A stretch of 64,000 bases of DNA from an uncultured Psychroserpens sp. (lineage in GTDB: Bacteria > Bacteroidota > Bacteroidia > Flavobacteriales > Flavobacteriaceae). Each line of letters opens with the position of its first letter. The first letter of the stretch is position 1. The position numbers were made by a program, and so were the translations under genes. Location: contig CANKZZ010000005.1 in assembly GCA_947488655.1 (NCBI GenBank), positions 248,001 through 312,000 on the forward strand, read 5' to 3'. Of this stretch, positions 1 to 8,794 are shown in pieces. The notes below the pieces were generated by a model. The model saw only the letters and a program-made list of their open reading frames with translations, was not told the DNA's origin and did not search any database.

Positions 1-885
1 ATATAAATCTCTAAGTGCTACATTGTTTTTTTCATTTAAAAACCTAGCTGTTAATGGTAATAATATTTGGTGCATTGCTCTTTGAGGCACTGCAATTACA
101 GTTGCAATAAAAACTGCAACACTATAATAAGCAACAGTCTCTATTTTAATATAATTGTTGAGCATAAATTTATCTAAATCTAGTATAATTGTTGACACAG
201 AGCCTGCAATAATAATAAGTGAAGAGTATTTTAAAATAGAGCTTAATTTTTCTATTCTGTAAAATTTAAATACTGGGAGTCTTTGACTAAAAGCATAAAA
301 CATCATTAGTAATGCTCTAAGTACATAAACACCAACAATACCTTTCATAAATTGATCAATATCTATAAACTTAAAATAGATAGCAAACAATAATAGCATA
401 GCGCCAACACGATGAAAAACCTCTTTCATAAAGTTCCCAAAAACGGTTTGCATTTGTACTTTCATCCAAGCATAAAACACTTCAAAATATGCCATAGAAA
501 GCGCTGTAATAAATATATACCACAGGTAGCCTCCAACAATTTCGTTTTTTGTAGTTAGCAAATCTACTAAGATACCATGAGCCATATAACCAACAAGTGC
601 TAATGGTATTGAGAGTACAATTGGCAAAAATAGCATTAAGGTTAAAAAACTATTAAGTGAGTTTTTAGTTTTAAAAGTAGAATAGAATTTTACAATTGTA
701 TTGTGAGCTCCAAAAGCCATTAATGGCATCATAATATTAGCAGCAGATAAAATGTATGCGACTAAACCATAATATTCATCACTTATAAAATTAGTATATA
801 AAAAGAGTGCATTTATGGCTCCTAATCCAAAACCTAGATAGGTGGTTACGGTGTTTTTTAAGGATTGATTAATTACAATTCCCAT
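1..885 (-). CDS. Oligosaccharide flippase (Wzx/MATE-like), 3' end outside window
   Basis: Inner-membrane transporter expected to flip lipid-linked oligosaccharides to the periplasmic face during polysaccharide assembly. The visible N-terminal 295 residues begin MGIVINQSLKNTVTTYLGFG and show repeated hydrophobic helices split by short polar loops. A DLDKFMLNNY segment in the middle is typical of the polysaccharide-synthesis flippase family. The C-terminal third runs off the left edge. The ATG overlaps the TAA of the upstream glycosyltransferase gene (TAATG), which implies translational coupling and supports this start. Family assignment is by recognition; the transported substrate is unknown. 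Confidence 0.8.
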   Translation of the reverse strand, partial: MGIVINQSLKNTVTTYLGFGLGAINALFLYTNFISDEYYGLVAYILSAANIMMPLMAFGAHNTIVKFYSTFKTKNSLNSFLTLMLFLPIVLSIPLALVGYMAHGILVDLLTTKNEIVGGYLWYIFITALSMAYFEVFYAWMKVQMQTVFGNFMKEVFHRVGAMLLLFAIYFKFIDIDQFMKGIVGVYVLRALLMMFYAFSQRLPVFKFYRIEKLSSILKYSSLIIIAGSVSTIILDLDKFMLNNYIKIETVAYYSVAVFIATVIAVPQRAMHQILLPLTARFLNEKNNVALRDLY

Positions 886-2162
886 TAGATAATTCTAGAC
901 AAAACTTTGGTTAGTGATTTTCTACTATACTGTTCTAATCCAATAGCATTTACAACTAGAGTTTTAGATTTATAATCTTCAAAATACGATAAAATTTGTG
1001 ATTTCATCTGTTCCTTCTCCTCGTAATAAAAATATCTGCCAGTATTTGTAGATTTTAAAATGGTTTCCACATCAGAATCTGTTGGACCTACAGCCATAAT
1101 TGGAGTTCCAGATGCCATATATTCAAATAATTTACCAGGAATAATAACTTTAGTGTCTTTAGAATCTATCTCAACCATCAACAATACTCGAGAAGCCATT
1201 TGCGCTTTTATCGCTTCCTCATGAGTCACATAACCAACAGTATAAATGTAAGCTTCTAATTGAAAATCTTTGAGTGTTTGCAACACATCTTCACTCACAA
1301 CGCCAATTAATTTTAATTGAAATTCACTTCGGAAATTTTCATTCTCGTCAATAAGTTCTTTTAAAGCAGTCCATAATTGCTTTGGGTTTCTTTCAGATAA
1401 TAACGAACCAATATGAGCTATCGTGAATTTTTCGTCCTTTTCAGGACGCTCAATCTTGTGCGCATCAAAACCATTTGTAATAACAGTTATGGGTTGTTGA
1501 GTTTTAGATAAAAACTCTTTTTTGGTATTCTCACTAGTGACGATAATTTCGTCTGCGCTTTGTAATACTTGTGATTCTAATGCGCTGTGTTTATCTGCAG
1601 ACGATTTAGACAACTTCAACTGTTTATGATAACCAATGGTTGTCCAAGGATCTCTAAAATCTGCCAGCCACTTCACTCCTAGTTGCGCTTTTAATTGTAA
1701 ACCAATGAGATGTAAACTATGAGGTGGACCAGTAGTAATTATAGTTTCTATATTGTTTTCTTTGATATAATCTGAAAGAAATTTTACAGAAGGTTTCACC
1801 CAACCCTTTCTAGCATCTGGTATAAAAAAGTTGCCCCTCACGTACAACATCAAACGTTGCACGAAGCTTTGCTTTTTTTTCTTAGGGATCACACCAGAAC
1901 TAATCTGTTTAGAATCTTTTTTTGATAATAGATTAGCAAAACGATAAGGTTCGCTGATGGGTTGCTTTATGATTTTTATGTCTGGAGAAATTTCTCTCAA
2001 TAAACTCTCATCAACAATAGGATAACTTGGATTTTCTGGGCAATAAACAATAGGTTCTATCCCAAACTCAGGTAAGTATTTTACAAACTTCAACCATCGC
2101 TGAACACCTGGACCTCCTGCTGGTGGCCAATAGTATGTGATGATTAGGGTTTGGTTTTTCAT
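885..2162 (-). CDS. Glycosyltransferase family 4-type
   Basis: GT-B fold sugar transferase, cytoplasmic or peripheral, probably adding a sugar to the glycan handled by the neighbouring flippase. The N-terminus carries a YYWPPAGGPGVQRW segment (about residues 10-23), characteristic of Bacteroidota GT4 enzymes. The C-terminal half has the nucleotide-sugar region with PGKLFEYMASGTPIMAVGP near residues 340-360, where the E is the usual EX7E-type glutamate. The 425-residue length is normal. Both ends are coupled to neighbours by TAATG junctions, so it sits inside an operon. The donor sugar cannot be predicted. Confidence 0.85.
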   Translation of the reverse strand: MKNQTLIITYYWPPAGGPGVQRWLKFVKYLPEFGIEPIVYCPENPSYPIVDESLLREISPDIKIIKQPISEPYRFANLLSKKDSKQISSGVIPKKKKQSFVQRLMLYVRGNFFIPDARKGWVKPSVKFLSDYIKENNIETIITTGPPHSLHLIGLQLKAQLGVKWLADFRDPWTTIGYHKQLKLSKSSADKHSALESQVLQSADEIIVTSENTKKEFLSKTQQPITVITNGFDAHKIERPEKDEKFTIAHIGSLLSERNPKQLWTALKELIDENENFRSEFQLKLIGVVSEDVLQTLKDFQLEAYIYTVGYVTHEEAIKAQMASRVLLMVEIDSKDTKVIIPGKLFEYMASGTPIMAVGPTDSDVETILKSTNTGRYFYYEEKEQMKSQILSYFEDYKSKTLVVNAIGLEQYSRKSLTKVLSRII

Positions 2163-2653
2163 TATTTTGAGAAATTGGTTCTATGTCCTGTATAGACTAC
2201 TAGCAAGTATAATATTGCTTGTACCACGTATGAAAAAGTTAAAACGTTTCTTATAAACTTACGTGGTAATGGAAGGTTATATTCAGTAGTTTCAGCAACA
2301 ACTAATCTATAATCAAATATTGCAATAACTTTTGAAAGTGAAAGTAAAAAAACCAAACATGCAATAATGAAAATTATACTTATCATTCTATTGATAAACT
2401 TGTTCTTAATCAAACGAATCAAGTAAATAATGATAAATATAAAAGAACCGAACAAAAGGAAAAACTCTTTAATTGATAAACCTATGCTCTCATCATAAGC
2501 TTCAAAATAGTTACGTTCATTTTGAAATCCGCTAGTCCCAAAAAAATATACAAACAACAATATAGTGAGCAAACTAGAAACAATTATCCAAAATAATTCT
2601 TTAACTAATATTCTACTTATTGAAGCTGTCACAAATTTATTCAACCCACTCAT
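2162..2653 (-). CDS. Orphan membrane protein in glycan operon
   Basis: I do not recognise this 163-residue protein. It shows about four hydrophobic segments (roughly residues 13-36, 46-62, 70-107 and 138-157) separated by short charged loops, consistent with a small integral inner-membrane protein. Its start overlaps the end of the upstream lipoprotein gene by 17 bases, and its stop overlaps the glycosyltransferase start (TAATG), so it is co-translated in the polysaccharide operon. The base composition is very AT-rich, like the lipoprotein beside it. It may be an accessory gene inserted into an otherwise conserved gene order. Confidence 0.6.
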   Translation of the reverse strand: MSGLNKFVTASISRILVKELFWIIVSSLLTILLFVYFFGTSGFQNERNYFEAYDESIGLSIKEFFLLFGSFIFIIIYLIRLIKNKFINRMISIIFIIACLVFLLSLSKVIAIFDYRLVVAETTEYNLPLPRKFIRNVLTFSYVVQAILYLLVVYTGHRTNFSK

Positions 2654-3656
2654 TAAATTGTTCTTTTATAAACCACTTATTTTCAACTTTCTTATAAATG
2701 ATTGATCTTCCTCCTGCTTCTTTTCTTAAACGAATATATGCTAAATTAAGCTCTTTGTTAAAAATAGGCACACTAATATTCAAAAGAGAAAGATTGTTAT
2801 TCAAACTCTGATTTTTGTAGTAGTTTTTCGTTATTTTATGTAAAGAATCAACCAAATTATTAGCATTCGCGTAAGATCTTATATCAAGGATATTGTAGTT
2901 AAAATCCCTCAATTTAAGAAAATCAAAACTCTTATTTGATTGCATTTGACTTTCAACTAACTTAACATCAATATTTAATTTATGAGCAATAAACTCTGTA
3001 TGTTTGGGAGTTTTATTCGAATTCTCAAAGTCAATTAAAGTAACTGGAGGTGGTAGAATAATAATATTAGAAATCAATTCATCTTTGTTTTCCAATACTC
3101 TATTTTTAGTTGAATCTGATAAAATTTGGTTGAGAAATTCTAACTTATAAGAGTCAGTTAATTGTAAGTTCAGATATATATGCTTAAAAATAGAATCAGC
3201 AAAAATTGAATTAGATGCTTCTTTTAAAAACAACCATTGTTTCCCCCAACCATTATCTAAGTTTAATACTCCATAATTTCGATTGAAGAAAAAAGGACCA
3301 TTACCATCCACCTCTGGTTTTGACAACTCATAACGTTTGAATTCTATATTAGATATATCTTTAAATGAAAGAGTACTATTCTCTATAATTTTGAAACGGT
3401 CTGCAAACCATAATTGTTCATTCTTCTTAATGAATTTGAAGTTTAAATTCTTTTTGACATTATTTAAATTCAAATAATTATAAATTATCAAACTATCATT
3501 TTCACTTATAGTAAGTTTATCATCCATTTTGCTTATTAATGAATCAAGTTCAAACGTATATAAAACTCTCTTATAAGTTTTTATATTTTCAATATTCTTT
3601 GATTTTGCACAACTAAATAGAAATACGAGAATAAATATATTTATAATTGTTTTCAA
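2637..3656 (-). CDS. Predicted lipoprotein of unknown function
   Basis: Unrecognised 339-residue protein. The N-terminus has a lipoprotein signal peptide with lipobox LFSC, placing the acylated cysteine at residue 16, so it should be membrane-anchored in the periplasm or on the outer membrane. The rest is rich in Asn, Lys, Ile and Leu, with no motif I can name. It starts seven bases after the YfhO stop codon and overlaps the next gene by 17 bases, so it belongs to the polysaccharide operon. Its strong AT richness resembles accessory DNA. No function is claimed. Confidence 0.65.
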   Translation of the reverse strand: MKTIINIFILVFLFSCAKSKNIENIKTYKRVLYTFELDSLISKMDDKLTISENDSLIIYNYLNLNNVKKNLNFKFIKKNEQLWFADRFKIIENSTLSFKDISNIEFKRYELSKPEVDGNGPFFFNRNYGVLNLDNGWGKQWLFLKEASNSIFADSIFKHIYLNLQLTDSYKLEFLNQILSDSTKNRVLENKDELISNIIILPPPVTLIDFENSNKTPKHTEFIAHKLNIDVKLVESQMQSNKSFDFLKLRDFNYNILDIRSYANANNLVDSLHKITKNYYKNQSLNNNLSLLNISVPIFNKELNLAYIRLRKEAGGRSIIYKKVENKWFIKEQFNEWVE

Positions 3657-3662
3657 ACTAAC

Positions 3663-6098
3663 CTAAGATTTAGTTCTTCTCTCCCTAAATCCAAACCAAA
3701 CACCACCAATCAACAACAATCCAAATAGTACAGAACTTCCAAGAGAAATCATGCTTCCAGTTTGTACCACTTGAGGTTCAAATCTAAATTCGATATCATG
3801 AGTTCCTGCAGGAATTTGTAAACCTCTTAATGTGTAATTGACACGTTGTATTGGTGTTTCCTTTCCGTCAATGGTTGCTATCCAACCGTTACCGTAGTAC
3901 ATTTCAGAAAAAACTGCAAAACCATCATTTGAGTTTGATGATTTATAGGTCATTTTATTCGGTAAATGCGATGTTAAATTTATTGTTGCTGTAGAATCTA
4001 CAGTAAATCGTTTTGATGATAAATCTGAAACCGTTGTTACCGCTTTAATTGAAGTTTGTAAACTATCTAAAGCTTTAATTTCATCATTAGCATTTTCTAG
4101 TTTTTCAATTTCAGAAACAAACCAAGCATTACCATTTGCATCTTCATTAACGTAAGGAAAAACTTGACCTTGCTCCTCTGCTATGAAGTATTTTGTATTG
4201 AGCATGTTGAGGACATTCATATTATTTTTAACAATATGAAAATCAAACAACTCATCAAAGCGCTTTAGTTTTGCTGCGTGATAACCGCTTAAAGAATTAT
4301 GAAAATAAGCTGCTCTGGCTGGTGCTCTGCTACCTTCGTTAGAAATATCAAGAACTCTAAAATGACCTTTGTCATCTAGAATTTCTAAATCTGCTGCATT
4401 AGGCTCATAAGGTTTATCAACTTTATATGCAGACACAAAATTATCTGTATTTACATAACGTCTATCTACACCAACTAAATCAAATAAGATTAAAATAGCG
4501 AAAATACCAACCACTACAGTTTCAGAAATTTTCTTCTTCAAAAATAAAAATATTGTTCCTGCAGATAATAATACCAGTATTAAAGTACGTAAAGTATCTT
4601 GTGTAAAAAATGCTTTTCTATCTTCTCTTAAGGCATCAATGTAACCTTGACCGTATTCACCATAGGCTTGTCTATAATAACCATCATTTGCTCCAACAAA
4701 CTCAAAAAACGTTGATTTAAAAAGTAAGAATATCAATGCCAGACCTCCAACAATCGCTAAAGAAATTTTAAGCGCTGTAAGTTTACGTTCGTCTTTATCA
4801 AAATCATTAAATAATTTAACTAAGCCAAAAATTGCTAGTATTGGCACACATAATTCGACTATAACTTGAATTGAACTTACAGCTCTAAACTTATTGTACA
4901 ATGGCACATAATCAATAAAGAAATCGGTTAGAAATCCTAGATTCTTTCCGTAAGACAATAAAAGAGCTAATATTGTACCACCAACAAGCCACCATTTTAA
5001 ACGACCTCTCACTAAAAATAAAGCGAATACAAATAAGAAAATCAACACTGCTCCAATATAAGCAGGTGCTTCAACAATAGTTTGTTCTCCCCAATATGTA
5101 GGTGCATTTTGAGATTCTTGTAAAGCTTGGACTGGAGTTGCTCCTAAGTTTCTAAAAAATTTGTAAATCTCTGAGTCTTTTCCAACATCTTCTCCGCTTC
5201 CTCCTCCTAGAAATCTTGGTATAAAGAGATTGAAGGTTTCTAATTTTCCGTAGCTGTACTCTGTAATATATTCTTTACTTAAACCAGATGTAACCTCTTT
5301 AGGAGAACCGTCTGGATTAATGGTTAATTCACTTTGTCCACGTGTGCTTTCTTTGACGTATTCTTGTGTTGCAAGAATATTTGTGGCGTTAAGACCAATA
5401 GCTAAAATTAGCGCAACGACCATTAGACCAACCGATTTAAAAAAATGTGGTAGCATTTGTTTTCTAAATGCATCTATTAAATAAGCGATCCCTAAAACTA
5501 AAACCAATAGCATCAAATAATAGGTCATTTGAAAATGATTGGCTCCAATTTCTAAACCTAGAGCAACTGCTGTGAGCAGAAAACCTGCGATATACTTTTG
5601 CCTAAAGGTGAGCACAATACCTGCGAGCACAAGAGGCATATAAGCTATTGCGTGTGCTTTACTATTGTGTCCTACACCCAAAATTATTATGAGATACGTA
5701 GAAAACCCAAAGGCTAAGGCACCTAAGGCAGCAAGTTTATAATCTACTTTAAGACAAAGTAATAAAATGTAAAAACCTATGAAATATATGAAAAGATAAT
5801 CTGCTGGTCGCGGTAAAAAACGCAATACAGAATCTAGTTTTTTGATATAATTATGAGGATAGCGTGCTCCTAATTGGTAGGTTGGCATTCCGCCAAAGGC
5901 ACTATTGGTCCAATAGGTTTCTTCTCCTGTTGAGGCTTTAAATTCTTTTTGTTGCTCTGCCATACCAATATAATGCATGATATCGCTTTGGTAAATTTTC
6001 TTGCCTTGCAAAACCGGACTAAAATAAGCTAATGAAATGGCTACAAAACCAACTAAAACCAATAAATGAGGTAGAAATTTTTTAAATGAAAATTGCAT
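3663..6098 (-). CDS. YfhO family membrane protein
   Basis: Large polytopic inner-membrane protein (811 residues) of the YfhO family, related to GT-C glycosyltransferases and thought to modify cell-surface glycans or teichoic acids. It opens with a hydrophobic helix, then a loop with the conserved acidic and aromatic segments QSDIMHYIGMAEQQ and TYWTNSAFGGMPTYQ. About a dozen further membrane segments follow, then a periplasmic region of roughly 200 residues and a final helix near residues 780-805. It is the first gene of the tight flippase/glycosyltransferase group, which supports a role in envelope glycan synthesis. The substrate is unknown. Confidence 0.85.
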   Translation of the reverse strand: MQFSFKKFLPHLLVLVGFVAISLAYFSPVLQGKKIYQSDIMHYIGMAEQQKEFKASTGEETYWTNSAFGGMPTYQLGARYPHNYIKKLDSVLRFLPRPADYLFIYFIGFYILLLCLKVDYKLAALGALAFGFSTYLIIILGVGHNSKAHAIAYMPLVLAGIVLTFRQKYIAGFLLTAVALGLEIGANHFQMTYYLMLLVLVLGIAYLIDAFRKQMLPHFFKSVGLMVVALILAIGLNATNILATQEYVKESTRGQSELTINPDGSPKEVTSGLSKEYITEYSYGKLETFNLFIPRFLGGGSGEDVGKDSEIYKFFRNLGATPVQALQESQNAPTYWGEQTIVEAPAYIGAVLIFLFVFALFLVRGRLKWWLVGGTILALLLSYGKNLGFLTDFFIDYVPLYNKFRAVSSIQVIVELCVPILAIFGLVKLFNDFDKDERKLTALKISLAIVGGLALIFLLFKSTFFEFVGANDGYYRQAYGEYGQGYIDALREDRKAFFTQDTLRTLILVLLSAGTIFLFLKKKISETVVVGIFAILILFDLVGVDRRYVNTDNFVSAYKVDKPYEPNAADLEILDDKGHFRVLDISNEGSRAPARAAYFHNSLSGYHAAKLKRFDELFDFHIVKNNMNVLNMLNTKYFIAEEQGQVFPYVNEDANGNAWFVSEIEKLENANDEIKALDSLQTSIKAVTTVSDLSSKRFTVDSTATINLTSHLPNKMTYKSSNSNDGFAVFSEMYYGNGWIATIDGKETPIQRVNYTLRGLQIPAGTHDIEFRFEPQVVQTGSMISLGSSVLFGLLLIGGVWFGFRERRTKS

Positions 6099-6232
6099 GA
6101 AACGCTATTAAATAGATTGTTGCTGAAAAGTAGTTATTTTTTTTAAAAGATACCTCTTAGTAGGATTACAATGTGTGAATTATAATATTTCAGTAGAATA
6201 AAAACAGAAGTCACAATGTACAATTACAACAC

Positions 6233-6532
6233 TTAATCTAGCTCTTCGTAATCAATATACTCACCCACTTTTTTATTTGAAGATGTGTTTCTATTAGGAA
6301 CCTTATCTATTACGGTCTCTCCTTCCTTTTCACGTGGTTGCTGGCGCTGTTGCTGTTGACCAAATTGTCCTTCAAACTTTTGCTGCATTTTTTTAGACAT
6401 ATAACGCATTAAATATGGCGCAAAAAAACGTGTTAAAATTTTTATGGCATACCACACCAAAAGTATAATAAGAATGGTTCTCACAAAACCATATAATGAT
6501 GCTTGTTGTAACATTAAATTAAATTTATTCAA
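6233..6532 (-). CDS. DUF4834 family small membrane protein
   Basis: A 99-residue protein with one transmembrane helix (about residues 15-35), followed by a basic region and a Gln-rich, then acidic, tail ending in EYIDYEELD. This layout matches DUF4834, a family I know from Flavobacteriia, where it commonly neighbours YfhO genes. Function is unknown. The 134 bases between it and YfhO hold no gene. It is divergent from the plus-strand transporter gene, with an 84-base AT-rich promoter region between them. Confidence 0.75.
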   Translation of the reverse strand: MNKFNLMLQQASLYGFVRTILIILLVWYAIKILTRFFAPYLMRYMSKKMQQKFEGQFGQQQQRQQPREKEGETVIDKVPNRNTSSNKKVGEYIDYEELD

Positions 6533-6591
6533 AAATACAATTATCTCTATATAATTACTGTTATAAATACTTAAAAATTATATAAAATCTC

Positions 6592-6599
6592 TATATTTG
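6592..6599 (+). promoter_or_regulatory. Putative -7 element for transporter gene
   Basis: TATATTTG matches the Bacteroidota -7 consensus TAnnTTTG and lies 17 bases before the ATG of the downstream gene, giving a predicted leader of about 10 nt. No TTG is seen at the expected -33 spacing, so support is only moderate. Confidence 0.4.
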
Positions 6600-6616
6600 A
6601 ATTAAATCAATAACCT

Positions 6617-7603
6617 ATGAATTTTACTAAAAAAGCTCTGGTTTTAACAGCGTTTCTATGTGTTCAGTTTATATTTGCCCAATATACTGATGTTATTAAT
6701 TCTAATAGACCAGGTGTTTCTAAAAGTGCTTTTTCTGTTGGAACCAACGTTGCACAAATTGAAGTTGGACCATATATAATTAATGAAAAACATACGCCTT
6801 TAAATTATGAAGTTTCTGGTTTTGGAGCAGATTTTACTGCTCGTTATGGTCTATTTTTTGAACAACTAGAAATAAATCTAGAAGGTACTTATCAAAACGA
6901 TACGTTTACAGATAATCGCTCAACGATTTCTCAAGAAGATAAACGTTCTAATTTTAAACAATTTACGCTAGGTGCTAAATATCTAATATACGATCCTTAC
7001 AAAACTGAAGATGGTGAAGAGGAAAAACCAAATTTATATAGCTATCATGCAAATAGAGCTTTTAAATGGAAATCTTTAATACCTGCTGTTGCTGTTTATG
7101 CTGGTGCAAATTTTGACTCAAAAGACAACCCTTATACTGCTCCAGGTGTTGAAGGTTTTAGTCCAAAAATAATGGTTGCCACTCAAAACAATTTTTCTGG
7201 AGGTTGGGTTTTAGTAACTAACTTTTTAATGGATAGAATTGGTACAGATTATTCAGATTTTCAATATATAATAACGCTCACGCATTCTTTCAATCCGCAA
7301 TGGGTTATTTTTGCTGAGACACAAGGAATAAAGAGTGATTTTTATGCCGATAATCTATTCCGTTTTGGAGGTGGTTATTTATGGAGTAAAGATTTTCAAC
7401 TAGATACTGCTGTAACATTTAATAGTAAAGATACACCTTCGGTTTTTGGAATTAACTTCGGAATGTCTTACCGCTTCGATTTTCATGTAGACAAAGAAAC
7501 AGATAATGGCAACTCTAGAAAAGATGCCGATAAACGAAAGCCAAAAAAGAAAAAAGGCAAGAATAAAAGAACTGATGATTTTGACGACGACGGAAGCCTT
7601 TAA
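6617..7603 (+). CDS. Outer-membrane transporter-like protein (phenol-degradation 'MetA-pathway' fold)
   Basis: Secreted 328-residue protein with a Sec signal peptide (about residues 1-21, ending FAQ). A repeated amphipathic strand pattern and the opening YTDVINSNRPGVSKSAFSVG are typical of the outer-membrane beta-barrel family annotated as 'putative MetA-pathway of phenol degradation' transporters. The C-terminus carries a Lys/Arg-rich then acidic tail (KPKKKKGKNKR...DDFDDDGSL), unusual after a barrel and probably periplasmic. A plus-strand acetyltransferase gene follows after nine bases, suggesting one transcript. The substrate is unknown. Confidence 0.7.
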   Translation: MNFTKKALVLTAFLCVQFIFAQYTDVINSNRPGVSKSAFSVGTNVAQIEVGPYIINEKHTPLNYEVSGFGADFTARYGLFFEQLEINLEGTYQNDTFTDNRSTISQEDKRSNFKQFTLGAKYLIYDPYKTEDGEEEKPNLYSYHANRAFKWKSLIPAVAVYAGANFDSKDNPYTAPGVEGFSPKIMVATQNNFSGGWVLVTNFLMDRIGTDYSDFQYIITLTHSFNPQWVIFAETQGIKSDFYADNLFRFGGGYLWSKDFQLDTAVTFNSKDTPSVFGINFGMSYRFDFHVDKETDNGNSRKDADKRKPKKKKGKNKRTDDFDDDGSL

Positions 7604-7612
7604 GCCTAAACT

Positions 7613-8731
7613 ATGATTACAGTAAAAGAAATTCATTCTAAAAAGGAATTAAAACAATTTGTAAAATTTCCTTTTAAAATTTATAAAGATTCAAAATATT
7701 GGGTACCTCCAATTATTAAACAAGAGTTAGAAACGTTTAATAAAGATAAAAACCCAATTTTTGAAGATGCAGAAGCTCGTTTTTTTCTAGCTTATAAAAA
7801 TAACGAAATTGTAGGTCGAATAGCAGCAATTATAAACTGGTTAGAAGTAAATAACCAAAACCAAAAGAAAATGCGTTTTGGTTGGTTTGATTTTATTGAT
7901 GATCTAGAAGTTTCTAAAGCACTTTTAGATCAAGTAAACCGCATTGGTAAAGAAAACAACCTTCATTATACCGAAGGTCCTGTAGGTTTTTCTAATTTAG
8001 ACAAAGTAGGTGTTATAACAGAAGGTTTTGACACAATTGCACCAATGATTACTTGGTATAATCATCCATATTATGTAAATCATTACGAGGCTCACGGTTA
8101 TACAGTTGAGAAAAAATACTCTGAAAGTTATTTTCCTTTTGAAAACGTAAAACCAGAATTCTTTAAAAAAGCGCAAGAGCTCATTAAAAGACGTTATCAA
8201 CTTAATGCACTCAAATTTTCTAAGACATCTGAAGTTATGCCTTATGCAGATAGAATGTTTGATTTATTTAATCAAAGCTACTCTTCACTAGCCTCTTTTG
8301 TTGAAATTACAGACATTCAAAAAGAATATTTTAAAAAGAAATTTATAAGCTTTATAAATCCAGATTATATAAAATTTGTTGTTGACAAAGACGATGAACT
8401 TGTTGGCTTCGCTATTGTAATGCCTGCATTTTCTAAAGCGCTTCAAAAAGCAAATGGTAAATTATTTCCTTTTGGATTTAGACATATTTTAAAAGCAAAA
8501 ACGAATAGTAAAGAAGTCATTTTCTATTTAATTGGTATTCATCCAAAATATCAAAACAAAGGTGTACATGCAGTAATTTTCAACGAATATTATGAAACGT
8601 TTAGAAAATTAGGTATAGAAACCTGCTATAGAACTCCAGAGTTAGAAGATAATGAAGCCATCCACAAAATTTGGAAACACTTTTCTCCCGAAGTTTATAG
8701 AAGACGACGAACGTTTAGAAAAACATTATAA
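7613..8731 (+). CDS. GNAT-fold N-acetyltransferase-like protein
   Basis: A 372-residue protein with two regions of acetyltransferase fold. The N-terminal part contains FFLAYKNNEIVGRIAAIIN (about residues 61-80), a GNAT motif. The C-terminal part has FYLIGIHPKYQNKGVHAVIF, which resembles the acetyl-CoA-binding Q/RxxGxG/A loop. Such proteins are often mis-annotated as 'GTP cyclohydrolase' in flavobacteria, but I see no cyclohydrolase motif. It is probably cytoplasmic. It is co-oriented with the transporter nine bases upstream and ends at a strong shared terminator. The acetyl acceptor is unknown. Confidence 0.7.
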   Translation: MITVKEIHSKKELKQFVKFPFKIYKDSKYWVPPIIKQELETFNKDKNPIFEDAEARFFLAYKNNEIVGRIAAIINWLEVNNQNQKKMRFGWFDFIDDLEVSKALLDQVNRIGKENNLHYTEGPVGFSNLDKVGVITEGFDTIAPMITWYNHPYYVNHYEAHGYTVEKKYSESYFPFENVKPEFFKKAQELIKRRYQLNALKFSKTSEVMPYADRMFDLFNQSYSSLASFVEITDIQKEYFKKKFISFINPDYIKFVVDKDDELVGFAIVMPAFSKALQKANGKLFPFGFRHILKAKTNSKEVIFYLIGIHPKYQNKGVHAVIFNEYYETFRKLGIETCYRTPELEDNEAIHKIWKHFSPEVYRRRRTFRKTL

Positions 8732-8740
8732 GAAATAAAA

Positions 8741-8770
8741 AAAATCCGATTCATAACTGAATCGGATTTT
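8741..8770. terminator. Bidirectional rho-independent terminator
   Basis: A perfect 12-bp stem (AAAATCCGATTC with GAATCGGATTTT) and a 6-base loop, with a T run on each strand. It separates the plus-strand acetyltransferase from the convergent minus-strand PLP enzyme and can serve both. Confidence 0.9.
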
Positions 8771-8794
8771 TTTAATATATATAGTAAAACACTA

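Noticed and set aside
7400-7636. Minus-strand 78-codon open frame opposite the transporter C-terminus
   Set aside because: It is a shadow of the Lys-rich plus-strand coding region; no promoter and no family resemblance.
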